This document shows, in pieces, positions 17,524 through 27,491 of a stretch of DNA of 64,000 nucleotides. The notes below the pieces were generated by a model. It saw nothing but the letters and a program-made list of their open reading frames with translations, did not search any database and had not been told where the DNA came from. Both the position numbers and the translations under genes were made by a program. Source of the stretch: Geomonas propionica (GTDB lineage: Bacteria > Desulfobacterota > Desulfuromonadia > Geobacterales > Geobacteraceae); assembly GCF_016458235.1 (NCBI RefSeq), contig NZ_JAEMHK010000003.1:62001-126000 (forward strand). Reading direction: 5' to 3'. Every line of letters begins with the position of its first letter. The stretch's first letter is position 1.

Positions 17524-17562
17524 TCCCCTCTGTCTCCCCTTCGCAAAGGGGAGCACGCGGGG
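17524..17562. repeat. Nested palindrome in intergenic DNA
   Basis: CTCCCCTT (17534-17541) pairs with AAGGGGAG (17546-17553), inside an outer CCCC/GGGG pair. It lies in the gap between the secreted OB-domain gene and the protease gene. It resembles REP-type hairpins common in intergenic DNA of related bacteria (inference). Confidence 0.5.
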
Positions 17563-17614
17563 ACTTGAGCAGCTCTTCGTGGATAAAAGATACCGGGATT
17601 TCTGAGAAGAATCG

Positions 17615-17648
17615 AAAAAAAAGGCCCTCCGTGTGGACGGAGGGCCTT
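17615..17648 (-). terminator. Intrinsic terminator of the OB-domain protein gene
   Basis: A perfect 12-bp stem (AAGGCCCTCCGT / ACGGAGGGCCTT, loop GTGG) is followed on the minus strand by eight T residues, 24 bases after the stop codon. Confidence 0.92.
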
Positions 17649-17672
17649 CGCCTGGTTTGGCTGCGGGGCGTG

Positions 17673-18551
17673 TTACTTCTTCACGCTCCCCTTTTCGATG
17701 ATGGCGGTGTACTTGTAGCCGCCGCCGAAGTCCTTGTCCTTGGCGAGAGTGCCGGAGACGGTGATCACGTCGCCCTCTTCCGCATTGTCGTTGGTGGTCA
17801 CGACGAGATCGTTGGTCTTCTTCTTGGCGTCGCCGGTGCCGTCCTGCAGGTGCAGCCAGTTTTTGTTCATGATGCCGGTGGCAGTCTTGACCACCTGGCC
17901 GCGTACCAGGACCTGTTTGCCGTTCAGGGAGCCGCGCTTGGCGAAGATCTCCTCCACGGTGTAGGCGTTGGCGCCGGTTGCTTTCTCTACCTTGATCTTC
18001 TCGCCGGGGGCGGCTTTCTTGGCCTCCTTGGCGGGCTTGGCAGCTCCCTTAACTTCAGGCGCGTTGCAGAACAGGATGGTCTCGAAGGTGCGGTTCAGGG
18101 TCTTGCTCTGAAACTTGGTCATGGGCATGCAGCCCTGGAAGGAAAGAGTATCTCCGACGCGGGTCTCGAGAACCGGGTACGCTACCCAAGTTTTGGTGCC
18201 GCCGGCCACTTCCAGGTTGGCGTAGGTGTAGCCGCCGCCTTCCATGGTTTCGACAACCTTGCCGGTGGGATTGGTGTTTACCTCGGGCGCCCCTGCTTCG
18301 GCGGGAGCCGCGCCACCCATCATCATGGAATGGCCGCTTTTGGACATGCTTTTTTGGATGGCTTCGGCTTTCGACTCGGCCTTTTCGGGCGCCTGGGCAG
18401 CGGCGTCGGCTTTCTCGACCGCTTTCGGGGCGGCAACAGCTTCGACCTTGGCATCAGCCTTCTCGGGCGCTTTGGGTGCGTCAGCACAGGTCCCGGCCAC
18501 CGGCAGTGCCAGCGTGACGAGGACGGACATAATGGTGGAATAACGCTTCAT
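17673..18551 (-). CDS. Secreted protein with two OB-like domains, unknown function
   Basis: A 292-residue exported protein. Residues 1-23 form a signal peptide ending near GTCADA, followed by an Ala/Lys/Glu-rich linker to about residue 75. The first folded part (about 95-165) contains GGGYTYANLE, TWVAYP and SKTLNRTFETILF, a pattern seen in NrfJ-like small periplasmic proteins. After a second charged linker, the C-terminal part (about 190-290) has VLVRGQVVKTATGI, NWLHLQDGTGD and GDVITVSGTLAKDKDFG, an OB-fold of the tRNA-anti-like periplasmic type. Two cysteines flank the first domain. The gene has its own strong terminator. Proteins of this type often sit near cytochrome genes, but here the neighbours are clpB and a protease. 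Function is unknown. Confidence 0.75.
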   Translation of the reverse strand: MKRYSTIMSVLVTLALPVAGTCADAPKAPEKADAKVEAVAAPKAVEKADAAAQAPEKAESKAEAIQKSMSKSGHSMMMGGAAPAEAGAPEVNTNPTGKVVETMEGGGYTYANLEVAGGTKTWVAYPVLETRVGDTLSFQGCMPMTKFQSKTLNRTFETILFCNAPEVKGAAKPAKEAKKAAPGEKIKVEKATGANAYTVEEIFAKRGSLNGKQVLVRGQVVKTATGIMNKNWLHLQDGTGDAKKKTNDLVVTTNDNAEEGDVITVSGTLAKDKDFGGGYKYTAIIEKGSVKK

Positions 18552-18679
18552 CTAAGACTCTCCCCCACATCGAATTGCCGCCGGAGCGGCGCAAAAGCCT
18601 AGCTTTGCGCCGCGTACAATAGCAGCTTCAAGGCAAAATATCAATTTGTTAATTTTTGCTTATCGTATTCACTGTTTGG

Positions 18680-21271
<2,592 letters not shown>

Positions 21272-21296
21272 GGCTTACCTCCTAAGTCATAGAAGA

Positions 21297-21325
21297 AGAT
21301 AGGGAGGGGCGGGTGGTGTGTCAAG
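21297..21325 (-). promoter_or_regulatory. Sigma-32-like heat-shock promoter of clpB
   Basis: On the minus strand CTTGAC, 15 bases, then CCCTATCT. This closely matches the RpoH promoter pattern (CTTGAA, 13-15 bases, CCCCATnT) and sits 26 bases before the clpB start codon. Confidence 0.65.
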
Positions 21326-21389
21326 GTAGGGTCCTGTTTTTAGCCTTAAAGGTGCGGCGCCATCTCGATCTTTACCACTGTGGCAAGGC

Positions 21390-21418
21390 TTGTAGTGCGC
21401 GGCAAGATATGGCATTAT
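21390..21418 (+). promoter_or_regulatory. Possible sigma-70 promoter of the acidic-protein gene
   Basis: TTGTAG, 17 bases, then CATTAT on the plus strand, about 90 bases before the TTG start codon at 21508. Both boxes are imperfect. Confidence 0.35.
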
Positions 21419-21507
21419 CCGGCAGCGGGTTGCGGAGCCGCGGTGCACAATGCCCGACCGCAAATCGCTAGCTGCTGGTACGCACGTGATGTTGCAGGGG
21501 AGCTGAG

Positions 21508-22074
21508 TTGGCAAAGTTGAAACGAGACGATAACGGACTCGGTGCCGAAGAGCATCCGGATGCTGAGGTCGACCTGGACCTGGCAGCCGAGGACGAACTG
21601 GATGACGACCTCGATCTGGCGGCGGACGAGCATCTCTTCTACGGGGAGGATCCGGAAGAAGCGCTCGATGACGATGGAGATGACGGCGAGGAGTTGGTCT
21701 GGGACGCCGAGGAACTGTCGAAGCCGGTCGTCGCCAAGCCGGGATGCGCGGTCAGTTTCTTCGTGGACAACAAGCGTCACCACGCCATCTGTCTCGCCGT
21801 GATTGGTGACGAGGTACTCCTCGAGCACAAAGACGCGACCCGCTGCTTCCTATTCATTGGCAAGATAACGGAGATCGTGCCGCGCATCCGTCGTGGTGTC
21901 GTCTCCGCCACCATCACCGTGGGCGCCCTCAAGCGGTGCCGTTACCGGTCGGTTCCCAAGAAGTGGCTCCAGGAGATGATCAAGGCCGGGCTGTCCTGGA
22001 AGGGGGTCGAAGGTCCGGGCAAGGTCGCTCCGGCTCCGGGCGAACTGTTGAGTGGACAGATGGAGTTGTTCTGA
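21508..22074 (+). CDS. Acidic protein of unknown function
   Basis: A 188-residue protein with an extremely acidic first third: about half of residues 7-70 are Asp or Glu, including runs such as DELDDDLDLAADE. A neutral-to-basic domain of about 110 residues follows (FFVDNKRHHAICLAVIGDEVLLEHKD onward) and ends with RRGVVSATITVGALKRCRYR and a short tail. The start is a TTG codon preceded by GGGGAG. I see no catalytic motif, signal peptide or membrane segment. It is divergent from clpB and convergent with ilvE, and has its own terminator. The acidic head may mimic nucleic acid or bind a basic partner, but this is speculation. I do not recognise the family. Confidence 0.75.
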   Translation: MAKLKRDDNGLGAEEHPDAEVDLDLAAEDELDDDLDLAADEHLFYGEDPEEALDDDGDDGEELVWDAEELSKPVVAKPGCAVSFFVDNKRHHAICLAVIGDEVLLEHKDATRCFLFIGKITEIVPRIRRGVVSATITVGALKRCRYRSVPKKWLQEMIKAGLSWKGVEGPGKVAPAPGELLSGQMELF

Positions 22075-22141
22075 AGCACCTCTGCCGCGGAGGATCCTCA
22101 GGTTGCGGTGTGGAGGACGTACGACGTGGTCGGTAAATGTG

Positions 22142-22181
22142 AAAAGGGGACAGGCACTTTTAAAGTAGCCTGTCCCCTTTT
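22142..22181. terminator. Bidirectional terminator with GACAGGCAC palindrome
   Basis: A perfect 14-bp stem AAAAGGGGACAGGC / GCCTGTCCCCTTTT with a 12-base loop lies between the convergent acidic-protein gene and ilvE. A run of A before and T after makes it usable in both directions. The GACAGGCAC core recurs at 58806-58836. Confidence 0.85.
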
Positions 22182-22202
22182 CTTTTGACGTTTGCTAGCT
22201 GC

Positions 22203-23276
22203 TTACTTAACTTTCCTGATCCAGCCGAACTTGTCTTCGATCTTGCCGGTCTGGATGCCGGTCAGGGTGTCGTAAAGGGTCTGGGTATGCTTGCCGACGC
22301 CGCCGTTACCGACCTGCACGGTCTCGCCGGCATAGCAGAGCGTGCCGACGGGGGTGACCACCGCCGCGGTGCCGCTGCCAAAGGCTTCGGTGATCTTGCC
22401 GTTCTTCAGGTCCTGCATCAGGTCGTTCACGTCGATCTTGCGCTCTTCAACCTTGAGCCCAAAGGACTTGGCGAGGGTCAGCACGGAATCGCGGGTGATG
22501 CCGCGCAGGATGCTTCCTTCCAGCGGCGCGGTGACGATGGTGTCGCCGTAGGCGAAGAACATGTTCATTGAGCCGACTTCCTCGATGTAGCGTTTGTGTA
22601 CGCCGTCCAGCCAAAGCACCTGGTCGTACCCTTTCTTCTTCGCCTCGAGGCCGGCCTTGAGGGAGCTCGCGTAGTTGCCGCCGGTCTTGGCTTCGCCGGT
22701 GCCGCCCGGGGTGGCGCGGACGTACTTGTCCTCGACCATGATCTTGACCGGTTTGAAGCCGGCGGAGTAGTAGGCGCCCACCGGGGAGAGGATCACGTAG
22801 AAGTAGTAGTGGTCCGAGGGCTTGATGCCGACGTGCGGCTCGACCGCGATCATGGCGGGACGGACGTAGAGCGAGGTCCCCTCCGAACCGGGCACCCAGG
22901 CGCTTTCCAGAGCCACCAGCTGCTCGATCCCTTTCACGAAAAGCTCCTCCGGAACTTCCGGCATGCAGAGACGCTCGGCGGAGTGGTTGAAGCGACGGGC
23001 GTTCATCTCCGGGCGGAACAGCGCGATGGTGCCGTCCTCCCAACGGTAGGCCTTCAGCCCCTCGAAGATTTCCTGGGCGTAGTGCAAAACAAGCGCCGCC
23101 GGGTCGATTTGGAACGGTTCGTACTTCTTGATGCGGGCATCGACCCAGCCCTGGTTGACTTTCCACTCGACCAGCAGCATGTAGTCGGTAAAGATCGTAC
23201 CGAAGCCGAGCTGCGACTCGTCGGTGTACTTGGCCTTCTTATCCCCCTCGCTAATCGGTATTACCCTGATCTCCAT
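22203..23276 (-). CDS. ilvE: Branched-chain amino acid aminotransferase
   Basis: A 357-residue PLP-dependent class IV aminotransferase of the eukaryote-like (group II) BCAT type. It catalyses the last step of leucine, isoleucine and valine synthesis and the first step of their breakdown. The PLP lysine is K197 in the segment EAKTGGNYASSL. Other marks are EIFEGLKAYRW near residue 70, QVLWLDGVHKRYIEEVGSMN near 218, and EAFGSGTAAVVTPV near 295. Length matches the group (about 355). GGAGG lies 9 bases before the ATG. It stands alone on the minus strand, back to back with rpoH across a 215-base region, and shares a terminator with the convergent upstream neighbour. Confidence 0.95.
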   Translation of the reverse strand: MEIRVIPISEGDKKAKYTDESQLGFGTIFTDYMLLVEWKVNQGWVDARIKKYEPFQIDPAALVLHYAQEIFEGLKAYRWEDGTIALFRPEMNARRFNHSAERLCMPEVPEELFVKGIEQLVALESAWVPGSEGTSLYVRPAMIAVEPHVGIKPSDHYYFYVILSPVGAYYSAGFKPVKIMVEDKYVRATPGGTGEAKTGGNYASSLKAGLEAKKKGYDQVLWLDGVHKRYIEEVGSMNMFFAYGDTIVTAPLEGSILRGITRDSVLTLAKSFGLKVEERKIDVNDLMQDLKNGKITEAFGSGTAAVVTPVGTLCYAGETVQVGNGGVGKHTQTLYDTLTGIQTGKIEDKFGWIRKVK

Positions 23277-23392
23277 ATGGCAGAACCTCCGGTTGTTCGG
23301 CGCCAGGCGTCGCTTATTTCGATCTTTTCGTTTACCACATTCGCAGCGGCAGGCGCAAGTAATTTAACCCCCGTAAATTCACGGGCATCCCC

Positions 23393-23421
23393 TTGATTTT
23401 TTGCATGCCGCTTGCTATATT
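23393..23421 (+). promoter_or_regulatory. Sigma-70 promoter of rpoH
   Basis: TTGATT, 17 bases, then TATATT. The predicted transcription start falls inside the CIRCE element that follows, about 65 bases before the rpoH start codon. Confidence 0.75.
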
Positions 23422-23423
23422 TA

Positions 23424-23450
23424 TTAGCGCTCAAGAGTGGAGAGTGCTAA
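23424..23450 (+). promoter_or_regulatory. CIRCE operator (HrcA binding site) in front of rpoH
   Basis: TTAGCGCTC, 9 bases, GAGTGCTAA. This is the CIRCE inverted repeat with a single change (A to G) in the left arm and the exact 9-base spacing. It covers the predicted transcription start of rpoH, the classic position for HrcA repression. Confidence 0.92.
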
Positions 23451-23491
23451 CAAGCAGTTGGCAAAACAGCACTCACAAGGGAGAGATCAAC

Positions 23492-24343
23492 ATGACGTAC
23501 GCAATGCCGGTACCTATAGACAGCCTTACCCTGTACCTCACGGAAATCAACCGTTTTCCGCTTTTGTCGGCGGATGAGGAGATGGATCTGGCCTGCAGGT
23601 TCCGCGACGAGGGGGACCTGGAGGCGGCTCACAAGCTGATCACCTCGAACCTCAGGTTTGTCGTGAAGATCGCCGGAGAGTACCGCTCCTACGGAATGAA
23701 GATGCTGGACCTGATCCAGGAAGGGAACGTGGGGCTCATGATGGCCGTCAGGAAGTTCGACCCGGCCAAGGGCGTCCGGCTCATCTCCTACGCCGTGTGG
23801 TGGATCAGGGCGTACATCCAGAACCACATCATCTCCGCCTGGAGCCTGTTGAAGATCGGCACCACCCAGGCGCAGAGAAAGCTATTTTTCAAGCTGAACC
23901 AAGCCAAGCAGGCGATCATCAACATGACCGGAGAGGGAGACCTGCACGCGGCGGCGCTTTCGCTGGACGTGAAGGACACCGAGGCCCAGGAGATGGAACA
24001 GCGCCTGCGGGGCGAGCTCTCACTCGACGTGGAGATGTTTGAAGGGGAGGGAGGTACCTTCCTGGAAAGCCTGCCCGACCTGCGCCAGAACCAGGAAGAG
24101 ATGCTGGCCGAGCGCCAGGAGGCCACCATACTGGAGCAGACCGTGGCGAGCGCGCTCGAGCACCTGAACGAGAAGGAGCGCTTCGTCATCGAGCGCCGCG
24201 TGGCGGCGGACCAGGCGCTGACCCTGCAGGAGATCGCCGATCACTTCTCCATCTCCCGCGAGCGGGTGCGCCAGATCGAGGAAGGGGCGCTCAAGAAGAT
24301 GAAGCGCTTCCTGACCCCGCTGGTGGTGGATCAGGCGGCTTAA
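23492..24343 (+). CDS. rpoH: Heat-shock sigma factor RpoH (sigma-32)
   Basis: A 283-residue sigma-70-family factor. It has region 2 (LITSNLRFVVKIAGEY, then DLIQEGNVGLMMAVRKFDPAKG and SYAVWWIRAYIQNHI) and region 4 with the helix-turn-helix LTLQEIADHFSISRERVRQIEEGALKKMK. The segment QRKLFFKL is the RpoH box, which separates sigma-32 from other group 3 factors. Start ATG 23492 has AAGGGAGAG just upstream; the longer frame from 23393 would run through the promoter and CIRCE operator and is not coding. It directs RNA polymerase to chaperone and protease genes such as clpB nearby. Transcription is probably repressed by HrcA at the CIRCE site. Confidence 0.96.
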   Translation: MTYAMPVPIDSLTLYLTEINRFPLLSADEEMDLACRFRDEGDLEAAHKLITSNLRFVVKIAGEYRSYGMKMLDLIQEGNVGLMMAVRKFDPAKGVRLISYAVWWIRAYIQNHIISAWSLLKIGTTQAQRKLFFKLNQAKQAIINMTGEGDLHAAALSLDVKDTEAQEMEQRLRGELSLDVEMFEGEGGTFLESLPDLRQNQEEMLAERQEATILEQTVASALEHLNEKERFVIERRVAADQALTLQEIADHFSISRERVRQIEEGALKKMKRFLTPLVVDQAA

Positions 24344-24363
24344 ACCAAAACCATTGGCCACGG

Positions 24364-24394
24364 AGAAAATCTGAGGACATCTTAGAAAATCTGA
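24364..24394. repeat. 11-bp direct repeat after rpoH
   Basis: AGAAAATCTGA occurs at 24364-24374 and again at 24384-24394, two turns of the helix apart (20 bp), between the rpoH stop and its terminator. Confidence 0.7.
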
Positions 24395-24403
24395 AATAAA
24401 TAG

Positions 24404-24436
24404 GGGCGGCTTCCGCGATGGGAGCCGCCCTTTTTA
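24404..24436. terminator. Terminator between rpoH and the foldase gene
   Basis: GGGCGGCTTCC and GGGAGCCGCCC form an 11-bp stem with one mismatch, followed by TTTTT on the plus strand. It lies between convergent genes. Confidence 0.85.
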
Positions 24437-24450
24437 TTCATACCCCGTCG

Positions 24451-25476
24451 CTACCACTTCACGACTTGTTCCAGCTTCGCCTCGCCGCGCAGCTCCGCGA
24501 CGTACGCCGCCACCAGGGGAGCCATCTTCTCTTTTTTCAGAAAGGCGCACACCGCGGGCTCGGCCTCCTGGTAACTTTCCAGGCGCGGGGCGCGCTTTTC
24601 GGTCAGCTTCAGGATGTGGAAACCATTGGAGGTCTGCACCAGATCGCTGATTTCGCCCGGCTTCAGCGCGAAGACCGCCTGTTCCAAGCGGGGATCGAGT
24701 TCGCCACGGTTGAAGAAGCCGAGGTCGCCCCCGCGCGCCTTGCTGGGGCAGTCTGAGTGCGACTGTGCCAGGATGCTGAAATTTTCCCCTTCTTTCACCC
24801 GGTGCAGCAGGATCTCGGCCCTTTCCCGCGCCCGCTCCTTGTCCCGCTCTTCTCCCGAACCCATGACCACCACCAGGATCTGGCTTGCCCTTGCGCTGCA
24901 TCCGGTCTTGAACCGCTCCCTGTTCGCCTCGTAGAAATTCCTGGCTTCTTCCGCATCGACGCGAACCCGCCTGCCGAACCTCTTCTCGACGAAGTTGCCG
25001 ATCACCAGTTCCTTGCGGATCAACTGTTCCAATTGCGGCAGGGTCAGGCCCGCCTCCTCTATGCTGCGGTAGAACGCGACGTCGCTTAGATGTCTGGCGC
25101 GGTCGCGGGATATCGCCTGCGCCACCTGCTGCTCCACCCCCTCGGTCGCGGCGACCGATTCCTGGGCCGCCTGGTACAGCAGCTCGGAAGCGATCAACTG
25201 TTCGAGCGCCTCCCTGTTCAGGTCGCGCAGCTTCGCGGCCGACAGCGGCGGACTCAGTTCCCTGTTTGCCACCAGTGCTTTGACTGCGCGATCGACCTCG
25301 GCCCGGGTGATGGTCTTGCCGTTGACCTTTTCGACGGCATCGGCGGGGAAACCTTGCCGAAGTGCCGGCGGGATTTGCCGCTGCTGTTTTTGGTCTGACT
25401 GGTTACAGGCAAACAAGGGGATCAGCAGGAGTGGTATCACGATCGCCAGGGCGATCGCTCTTCTCCGAAGGGACAT
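24451..25476 (-). CDS. Lipoprotein peptidyl-prolyl isomerase (SurA/PrsA-like foldase)
   Basis: A 341-residue exported protein with a basic N-terminus, a hydrophobic stretch (residues 7-20) and a lipobox LFAC, with lipidation expected on Cys24. A SurA-type N-terminal chaperone domain (residues 45-165) precedes one parvulin PPIase domain (about 192-290). The parvulin domain contains ASQILVVV, FSILAQSHSDCPSKARGGDLGFFNRGE, FALKPGEISD and GFHILKLTEKR, all characteristic. It probably helps fold outer-membrane or secreted proteins in the periplasm. It is transcribed alone on the minus strand, convergent with rpoH. The exact clients are unknown; the many cytochromes and outer-membrane proteins of such organisms are plausible. 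Confidence 0.88.
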   Translation of the reverse strand: MSLRRRAIALAIVIPLLLIPLFACNQSDQKQQRQIPPALRQGFPADAVEKVNGKTITRAEVDRAVKALVANRELSPPLSAAKLRDLNREALEQLIASELLYQAAQESVAATEGVEQQVAQAISRDRARHLSDVAFYRSIEEAGLTLPQLEQLIRKELVIGNFVEKRFGRRVRVDAEEARNFYEANRERFKTGCSARASQILVVVMGSGEERDKERARERAEILLHRVKEGENFSILAQSHSDCPSKARGGDLGFFNRGELDPRLEQAVFALKPGEISDLVQTSNGFHILKLTEKRAPRLESYQEAEPAVCAFLKKEKMAPLVAAYVAELRGEAKLEQVVKW

Positions 25477-25729
25477 CCATTTCCTCCAGGCTGGGCGTAA
25501 ACGTTCCTGTGCAGCTGCATCGTGAACAGCAAGAGATATACCGCCGCGGTTGCTGTCAGCCGTAAAGCGATTTGATCACGGGGTGTTGGCTGGTTAAGCG
25601 AGAAGGGATGCCGGAAAGATGAGTGGGGAAGGTAGGTTTTGAGGTGCAAATGACCCAATGTTAACGAGGCGCAGGGGGATTTACCCCTGCGCCGGACGAG
25701 TCGGTGCGGCTCTTATGGTTGTGGTCAGG

Positions 25730-26314
25730 TCAGGCCTTGAACTTGCTCTCGGTGCCGGCCCGCAGCCGGGAGATGTTCTCGTGGTGCTTGAGGATCACGA
25801 TGACGGCGATGGTAACCGCCATGACGATGGTTTCGCGCGGGGCGCAGGTGCCCAGGGCCAGCAAAGGGATGCAAGCGGCCGCGGTGATGGAGGCCAGGGA
25901 GACGTAACGCCACTTGTACAGAACTGCGGCGAAAACGAGGATCCCGAAGAGCACCGCCAGCGGCGCGGTGCCAAGCAGCACGCCCAGCGCGGTGGCGACG
26001 CCTTTGCCCCCCTTGAAGCGGAGAAAGACGGTGTAGACGTGGCCCAGGAAGGCGGCGAGGCCGATGGCTGCGACCCAGATCGGCAAGAGCCCGAGCCCTT
26101 GTGCGATCAGGACCGGTATCAGCCCCTTGAAGCAGTCCCCGACCAGTGTCATGATGCCTAGCTTCTTGCCGGCGGTGCGATACACGTTGGTGGCGCCGAT
26201 GTTGCCGCTGCCGCATTCCCTGATGTTGATGCCCATGCTCCGGGCCAGGAGGAGGCCGGTCGGTACCGAGCCGAGCAGGTACGCGCCTACCAGAAGCAGA
26301 ATTTCGCTCTTCAA
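25730..26314 (-). CDS. plsY: Glycerol-3-phosphate acyltransferase PlsY
   Basis: A 194-residue membrane protein that acylates glycerol-3-phosphate from acyl-phosphate, the first step of phospholipid synthesis. Three PlsY motifs are visible: GSVPTGLLLAR near residue 15, GSGNIGATNVYR near 36, and FLGHVYTVFLRFKGGKGVATALG near 95. The start is a TTG at 26312-26314 preceded by GGGAG at 6 bases, giving the normal family length. The longer frame from an ATG at 26377 would add 21 unlikely residues. It lies downstream of the MauE-like gene on the same strand, 130 bases away, in a gap with a run of eight G residues. Confidence 0.93.
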   Translation of the reverse strand: MKSEILLLVGAYLLGSVPTGLLLARSMGINIRECGSGNIGATNVYRTAGKKLGIMTLVGDCFKGLIPVLIAQGLGLLPIWVAAIGLAAFLGHVYTVFLRFKGGKGVATALGVLLGTAPLAVLFGILVFAAVLYKWRYVSLASITAAACIPLLALGTCAPRETIVMAVTIAVIVILKHHENISRLRAGTESKFKA

Positions 26315-26444
26315 AACGTTCTCCCAATGCTTAATGAAACAACGCGGCATCCTACAGGATTTCAGGTGAAACTGCAAGCTGCCGGGGGGGCTGGCGGGAC
26401 GATTGGGAGTCGGGCAGGTGAGGGGGGGGGCGGTCGTTGCGGGA

Positions 26445-26873
26445 CTAGCGAGTGCGCAAGCCCTCGTAGCGCAGCACGGCCGCGGTCATGGCGAGGAAAA
26501 AGGCATCGCGCACAAGCGCAAGCCACGGGGAGGTTTTGGGACCATCCTGCCGGAAACAACCGCAGTCGATGTCGAGGCCGCGGATGATGGCGGAGGTGAG
26601 TGCGGCCATGAAGACGAGGTTGAGGGCTCCGATGATCAGGGCGCCGCTTCTGACCCGGACGCCGCAGACCAGCAGCACTCCGCAGGCGAGTTCCACGAAA
26701 GGAAGCACGGCCGCGGTGAGGTAGCTCCAGAAATAGGGAAGGATCTGGTAGGCCGCGACGCTGCCGGCAAAAGCGACCGGATCGACGATTTTCGGGATGG
26801 CGGCATAGATGAAGACGGCGCCGAGGGCGACGCGGAGCGCCAGGGGGATCATGGTGGCACGCAAGGGGGTCAT
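26445..26873 (-). CDS. MauE/DoxX-family membrane protein
   Basis: A 142-residue protein with four membrane helices. It contains the segment GLDIDCGCFRQDGPKTSPWLALVRDAFF, whose CGCF motif is typical of MauE-type members of the DoxX superfamily. MauE is needed for disulfide formation in methylamine dehydrogenase, and related proteins have been linked to thiol and sulfur redox chemistry. The start is the ATG at 26873, which overlaps the stop codon of the rhodanese gene as ATGA with GGGA just upstream, so the two are translationally coupled. The rhodanese partner carries the reactive cysteine. A membrane thiol or sulfur-transfer pair is a reasonable inference, but the electron or sulfur acceptor is unknown. 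Confidence 0.8.
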   Translation of the reverse strand: MTPLRATMIPLALRVALGAVFIYAAIPKIVDPVAFAGSVAAYQILPYFWSYLTAAVLPFVELACGVLLVCGVRVRSGALIIGALNLVFMAALTSAIIRGLDIDCGCFRQDGPKTSPWLALVRDAFFLAMTAAVLRYEGLRTR

Positions 26874-27367
26874 TGCTTCCCTCCCGAGGTCGGGTAGCCG
26901 GCGTCGCGCCATTCGGGAAGTCCTCCCTCGAAGACGTAGACCGAGCCGTAGCCTGCCTTGATCAGGAGTTTGCCGAGTTGCATGCTGTCGTGGCAGGAAA
27001 AGCCGTTGCAGTAAGCGATGATGACAGCGTCCTTGGCGACTCCCTTGAGTTGCGGCGCCTGCTGCCGGGTCGCTTCTTCCAGCGGCAGGGAGAGCGCCCC
27101 CGCAATGTGCTCCTTTATGTAGCTGGCCGCGCTTCTCGCGTCCACCAGCACCGCCTGTCCCGAGTCGTGCAGTTCCTTTACCTGGGCGACGCCGATCGGC
27201 ATCGGGACCGCCTCCGCCTGCTGCGCGGTCGGTGCGGCCTGTACCGCAGGGGCACTGCGCCAGGCGTCGGAGAGGAGCGGCCTGTTCCAGAGGATGCCGA
27301 AAAGCGCGGAGGCGAACACGATAACGGCGATTTCCCAGAGCGTTTTACGCCAGCTTTTTTCTGCCAT
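26870..27367 (-). CDS. Membrane-anchored rhodanese-domain protein
   Basis: A 165-residue protein with one N-terminal membrane segment (about residues 10-27, WEIAVIVFASALFGILW), a Pro/Ala-rich linker, and a single rhodanese domain (about 58-160). The catalytic loop is YCNGFSCHDS with Cys120 as the predicted persulfide-bearing residue. DARSAASYIKEHIAGALSLPL is the typical rhodanese entry motif. The domain should face the periplasm. The next gene, a MauE-type membrane protein, overlaps by 4 bases, so both are made together. It probably carries or senses sulfane sulfur, or takes part in periplasmic thiol chemistry. The ribosome site is weak. Confidence 0.85.
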   Translation of the reverse strand: MAEKSWRKTLWEIAVIVFASALFGILWNRPLLSDAWRSAPAVQAAPTAQQAEAVPMPIGVAQVKELHDSGQAVLVDARSAASYIKEHIAGALSLPLEEATRQQAPQLKGVAKDAVIIAYCNGFSCHDSMQLGKLLIKAGYGSVYVFEGGLPEWRDAGYPTSGGKQ

Positions 27368-27491
27368 TGGGATACCCGAGCGGGGGATGCGGCCGGCACT
27401 GTGCTGGCCGTGCTCCCGGTTGAGATGGACACCTGAGAGATGTTACGCAAAAGCGGCGCCCAGGTCAACCGGGGCGCCCGTGGGGATGATG

